Shown here: positions 59,792-64,000 of the stretch, in pieces
Layout: every line of letters begins with the position of its first letter
How positions within the stretch are numbered: the first letter of the stretch is position 1
Assembly (NCBI RefSeq): GCF_030936135.1
Contig: NC_082594.1
Coordinates: 125,464,668 to 125,528,667, forward strand
Direction of reading: 5' to 3'
Source: Gavia stellata
Lineage: Eukaryota; Chordata; Aves; Gaviiformes; Gaviidae
Length of the DNA: 64,000 nucleotides
The notes under the pieces: model-generated
The model's input: the letters and a program-made list of their open reading frames with translations, nothing else
Told to the model about the DNA's origin: nothing
Database searches by the model: none
Position numbers and translations under genes: made by a program

Positions 59792-62700
59792 AGCTGCATT
59801 TCGGACATTCAATACAACTGCAGGGAAAACTGTATGGGATGATGTGTTAAGGGTAGAAGCAGATAAGTGCATATCCACGTTGATCAGATCTTGAGCTCAG
59901 TGTGTTGACCTTTGTGGAGGTACACCAGTTAGCAGTAGATGATGTTTTTGCCAGAGGTTCTTTAGTTTCTAATATAAAATGCTCAATTACGTATATATTT
60001 TATATCTGCTGTTTGCTCCATGTTATCTTCTGTTCCTAAAGCAGTTTAATCTCCTAGGTCTAGTGGTACAACAAACAGCCTTTCTCTATCAGTAGAAATC
60101 TAAAAATCTCCTTAGTAGCATTACTGTAGCAGCACAACTCTACAGGTGTCAACCTGTGTCATAGGCACAGGGTGAAAATTTAAAAATTTCTCATTTGCTA
60201 ATGGTAGTTTGTTGGTTTTTTCCAAACTTGAAGGTTTTGGTGATGATTTGTGGACAAATACTTCAGGTTGAAGACCGACCTCAGCAGCCAGGGAATACGA
60301 TGGCAACCAAAAGCATAGTGATTTTGCTCTGGACATCCTGTGAGACCAGGATGAAACCACCTCTTGCTTCGCTGAAAGGGATGATAATTGCCTTGCCTTG
60401 TCCCTGAGAGGGTTGAGCGGATGTACCTGTTTGGTGGTGATGAAGGCCAGCAGAGATGCAGCCATGTAAGTAAATAGCGAGCGTTGTTGATATAGATTGT
60501 TCATGTGTTCTCTTTATTAGCGTGCGCATGCCTCCTGTCACATCCGTTACAACTATTTGTTGTGGGAGCTGGTAATTTTCCTTCCAATATAACACCTCAG
60601 TCATGGACCAGTCCCCAGTGAAAAATGCGTTACCGTTTGTATTTGGTGCTGATGTCAGACTCAAAACAGATTTTCCTAAGAGGTTGCGTTTTGAGACGAA
60701 ATGTTACAATCTAAAAGTGTGTTACAATCTAAAAGACTGCTTCAGAGCTGTGTCTGGGGCTCATTCTTCCACCCCAAAACTGCTGTTAGCATCTTGAATG
60801 GAAGGTCATACCAGTTGAGAAACTGGGAGTTTGTGAGGCTGAAGTGGGACATAAATGCAGGGGCTAACGAGTGGGAAACTGTATCTTACGTGTTTGTCGG
60901 GTAGTGACACGGCTGTGTAAGTGATTATTCCCTTCTGATCCACCCAAAGTAATGAAATAATGGTCTTTGCCCATCTCTGTGGTTATACTACTTTATTCTA
61001 CTTGCAGACTGATAGGTGAGACTGTCTATTACACAGAATGAGAAAGATATATTCTCAGTTTATTTTCTGAATGTGTAAGTCAGCTTGGCAGCCAGGGCCC
61101 TCAGAGGAATGACAGGCTAATGCCTTCTTGCATAAGGACAGTACACCCATCTAAACACATCTTCTTCTATGTTCTGGAACTTGCAGCTGCTGCTATACCA
61201 GAGGTGCCAAAGATTTTTCAGTGATTTGAATGACGCTTACTCTTTCCAGGGCTTCTGGCTTTCTGGAGCAATCTAGATGACTTCCTTCAAAAGTTGCCTT
61301 GGAGAGTTAGTCACTCAGAAAACCACACTTCTCAGGGCGCTGTGCTTTTTAAAGTGGTAACAGGATTTGCGATAATGACAGAAGTGCAAGGAAGGGGAGA
61401 GTGAGGGGAATTAGATTATCATCCTATGGGGTCATGCTGTCTGACTGGAAATGTGTCCAACACAACAGAGGACCAGCAAGACACTGCGGACCTCTTCCTG
61501 ATGGCAGTCTGAGCGTTTTATGGCATGTAAAATCCTTGCTCCTTCAGTGAAGTGGTTGCTGATGCTGAGACCCCACCCAGATGCAGCTAGAGCCCATGGA
61601 GAAATTCTGTGGAGTCCCAAGATTTTGGAATGGGCATCCTATGTTTTAGTAAGTCAAAAAAAGAAAACCAGACTCACACCTGAAGAGTCTGCTTGGGCAG
61701 GCTGAGCATGCTATATGACAATGTGGCAGAATTGGGTAGAGGTTAAGAGAAACGAACATTTTGTGAAGAGAGGAGAGGGGATATCATCTGGGTCATAAGG
61801 AGAAGGTAAAGGGAGGATAAATTTGAAGGATGGAGGACAAAGGTTTACCAAACAAAGATTGTCAAAAAAGAACATGCTTGTGCAATTTTGTTTTGATGAG
61901 CTTTTACAGATTGGCACCAAGGTATCTATCCAGTTTACTTTAGCAATCTAGATGAGCTCAGCAGTTAATCTTCACCTAGCAATCAGCCACTGTGATACGT
62001 TACAGAGAGAGCCTGTGTTTTAAAAAACAGAAAGTGATTTATTGAGAACAAAAAAACATCACAAGCCTGTGTCAAGACAGAAGGGGAACAAAGAGACTGA
62101 TACATTTGCAACTTCACATTCCCAGCAGCCTGATTACAGAACCTGCCTCTTTTAAGTGAAGGATGTCACGTTTTTAAACACAGTTAGATCCCTAAGGATG
62201 CAGAGAGGCACCTTATGGCATTCTCAAAAGTGTCTACACATCCTTCTTAAGGGCAATAAGTGAGGTAACTTTCATTTCCTTACTTGCATTTTGGATGCTT
62301 AAAATTTTTTTTAAAAGCTAACGCTGGAAGGTCAGATATGTTACAGCTTATGTTTATTTCCTGACTAATGTGTACCTGTGGCCACGAGTATTGTTTAAAC
62401 ATTTTCATCATATTTGTAGCTATCATAGAGTATGCATGCCACAGGATTATTTTTAGACTGGCTATATGTGTTTTTAAGGAATTTATAAAGATTATTTTCT
62501 CCCTGCTTTCCAGTTCTCATATAATAGGCGTAAATAATAGAGGCTACTGTAATGGCAATATGTAAAGTGTTAATTGATCTGAATCTGGAATGGCTTCTCT
62601 CATGGGGCCTACTGTGATTTCCTTTCTAAAGAATTATCCATCTCTTCCAGAGAGATTTGATTTCCCAGTGATTGCTTAATCATGCTTCTCATTATAAATA

Positions 62701-64000
62701 CTGTGTTAGACTAGGCATGGAAATGAAACCTCACCTTTAACAGAGGTGAGCAATCAAACAAACCAAGTACATGTTGCAGAATGCACAGATTGAAATACAT
62801 ATCCAATACAACAAAATTATTAACCAAACAGTTGGGGTTTTTTCTCATTGCTACTTCATTTGCTTTTTCTATCTCCTTTCTTCTCCTCCTTTATATTTTC
62901 TCTTCTTTCTCTTTGTCATCTTCCCCCCTGCTTTCTTTTCCTTTCTTTAGGCCTGCTTGACTACAGGTGGAGAACTACATTTTTAGACCTCGAGTCAACA
63001 CGGGGCTTAAACACAAAACTTACACCTATTGCTAGGCCAAGGTGGTAGGTCTTAACCTCCCCTTAGGCATACTATTTAGTGAAAGGAATTGGAAAGAATA
63101 TGGGTTACATTGACACTAGAGGAAGAACCATCACTTTTTGTAGGCAACCATCAGAATTTCAGGATTTTTTCTGTACGTAAGCACAAGATGAAGAGCATTC
63201 TGTTACCAAAGGCAAGGAGGAAATCTGGTAAAAATCTCTGCTGACAATCTATAGTACGGGATCAAAGAAGTAAGAAGTACCATTGGTGCAACAATTGCAG
63301 ATATTAGTGTGAGTTTAATGAAGAGAAAAATGAATGGCTTAGGGTGCTGGAAAAATACTCTTTTTAATTATTAATCTGCAGGCTAGTTTGGTTTGTCAGA
63401 GAAGAAAATCCATCTGAGTTTTCTAGCTGTGGTCCCATTTTTTCAGCAAATTTAAAACAAAATACGGTATCACCGTGCTTGTTTAAAGGCTGTTTTTGCA
63501 TGCCACATGTTTTGTTCTGAGTTGATAATTTGAGGGTTTTTCATTCTCCTGCCTCCAGCCAAGGTTTCTCATATTGTCAGTCCGGATCATACTTAGACAT
63601 GTATATTTAAGTTCTAGTTCTGTTGTAAGGTAAGTTGAAATGCTTATTGCTGTCCCTCTCTGGCAATGGTGAGGTGTCTAATTATAAATACAACAATATA
63701 AATCCTATTGGGTAGAAGGAGTATGGTTGGGAAGATGTGCCTTAAGTTTGCAGGTTAGGTGTGGATGTTTTCCCATGGTTTATATGGTCCTCCAGTGCAA
63801 ATCCATCTTGTATTGAGCTACACAACCTCCACCAAGTCTCCAGAGTGGATTACTCTTATTATAGTAACAACTGGGCCGTAAGAGCCTAACAGGAAACAAA
63901 ATAAATGACCAGGGCGGAGTAGGTATATGAAGAGTTGTGGTGGCTTGCTAAGTGGTCTGCAGTACTTGGTCACTGACAGCTGTGTACAGCTGTAACTCAA
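59792..64000. other. Intergenic sequence, nothing assigned
   Basis: Two overlapping minus-strand open frames of 127 codons (60121-60504 and 60281-60664) show no recognised motif. A 16-base string is repeated at 60702 and 60720. A pyrimidine-rich tract at about 62830-62950 ends in TTTCTTTAG, but the sequence after it stops quickly in the frames checked. Confidence 0.4.

Noticed and set aside
62830..62950. Long pyrimidine tract ending in TTTCTTTAG as a splice acceptor
   Set aside because: The sequence after the AG meets a stop within a dozen codons in the frame read directly from it, and no donor or homologous exon is visible nearby.
1..64000. CRISPR arrays, bacterial operons, tRNA or rRNA genes
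   Set aside because: No regularly spaced repeats, ribosome-binding patterns or conserved tRNA or rRNA strings were seen. The repeats and splice structure are avian.

Overview
The window reads as bird nuclear DNA. It carries CR1 LINE 3' ends in both orientations, two solo LTRs of an avian ERVL-like family, no prokaryotic gene organisation, and one recognisable multi-exon vertebrate gene. That LTR family is, to my knowledge, widespread in Neoaves, so a non-galliform bird is likely; this is inference.

The centre of the window is a lymphotactin (XCL1) locus on the minus strand. The intact gene occupies about 25.3-29.1 kb. It has a TATA box, a signal-peptide exon (28968-29037), a middle exon (26247-26364), a terminal exon (25412-25517) and an AATAAA signal. 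All splice sites and phases agree, and the exons join to a 97-residue C-class chemokine with two cysteines (36 and 73). No exon reaches the open-reading-frame length normally scanned for, so the gene was recovered by splicing.

About 10-11 kb downstream on the same strand lies a tandem paralogue (about 15.0-18.7 kb). Its exon 1, intron-1 start, exon 3 and upstream flank all align with the intact gene. It has lost the TATA box, the GT splice donor, the conserved cysteine, the stop codon and the poly(A) signal, and its exon 2 is barely recognisable. I call it a pseudogene. Its terminal exon nevertheless stays open for about 125 more codons, through a Lys/Pro/Thr/Ser-rich segment built on a degenerate repeat of roughly 18 nt that the intact copy lacks.

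The rest is intergenic: six CR1 fragments, two LTRs, simple repeats (including a 21-base C run), two small CpG-rich patches (one with a paired AP-1 palindrome) and a few unassigned open frames that chance could explain. I found no tRNA, rRNA, CRISPR or operon-like structure, and no exon of the genes I know beside mammalian XCL1 (DPT, TBX19, ATP1B1), though short exons could have been missed by eye.
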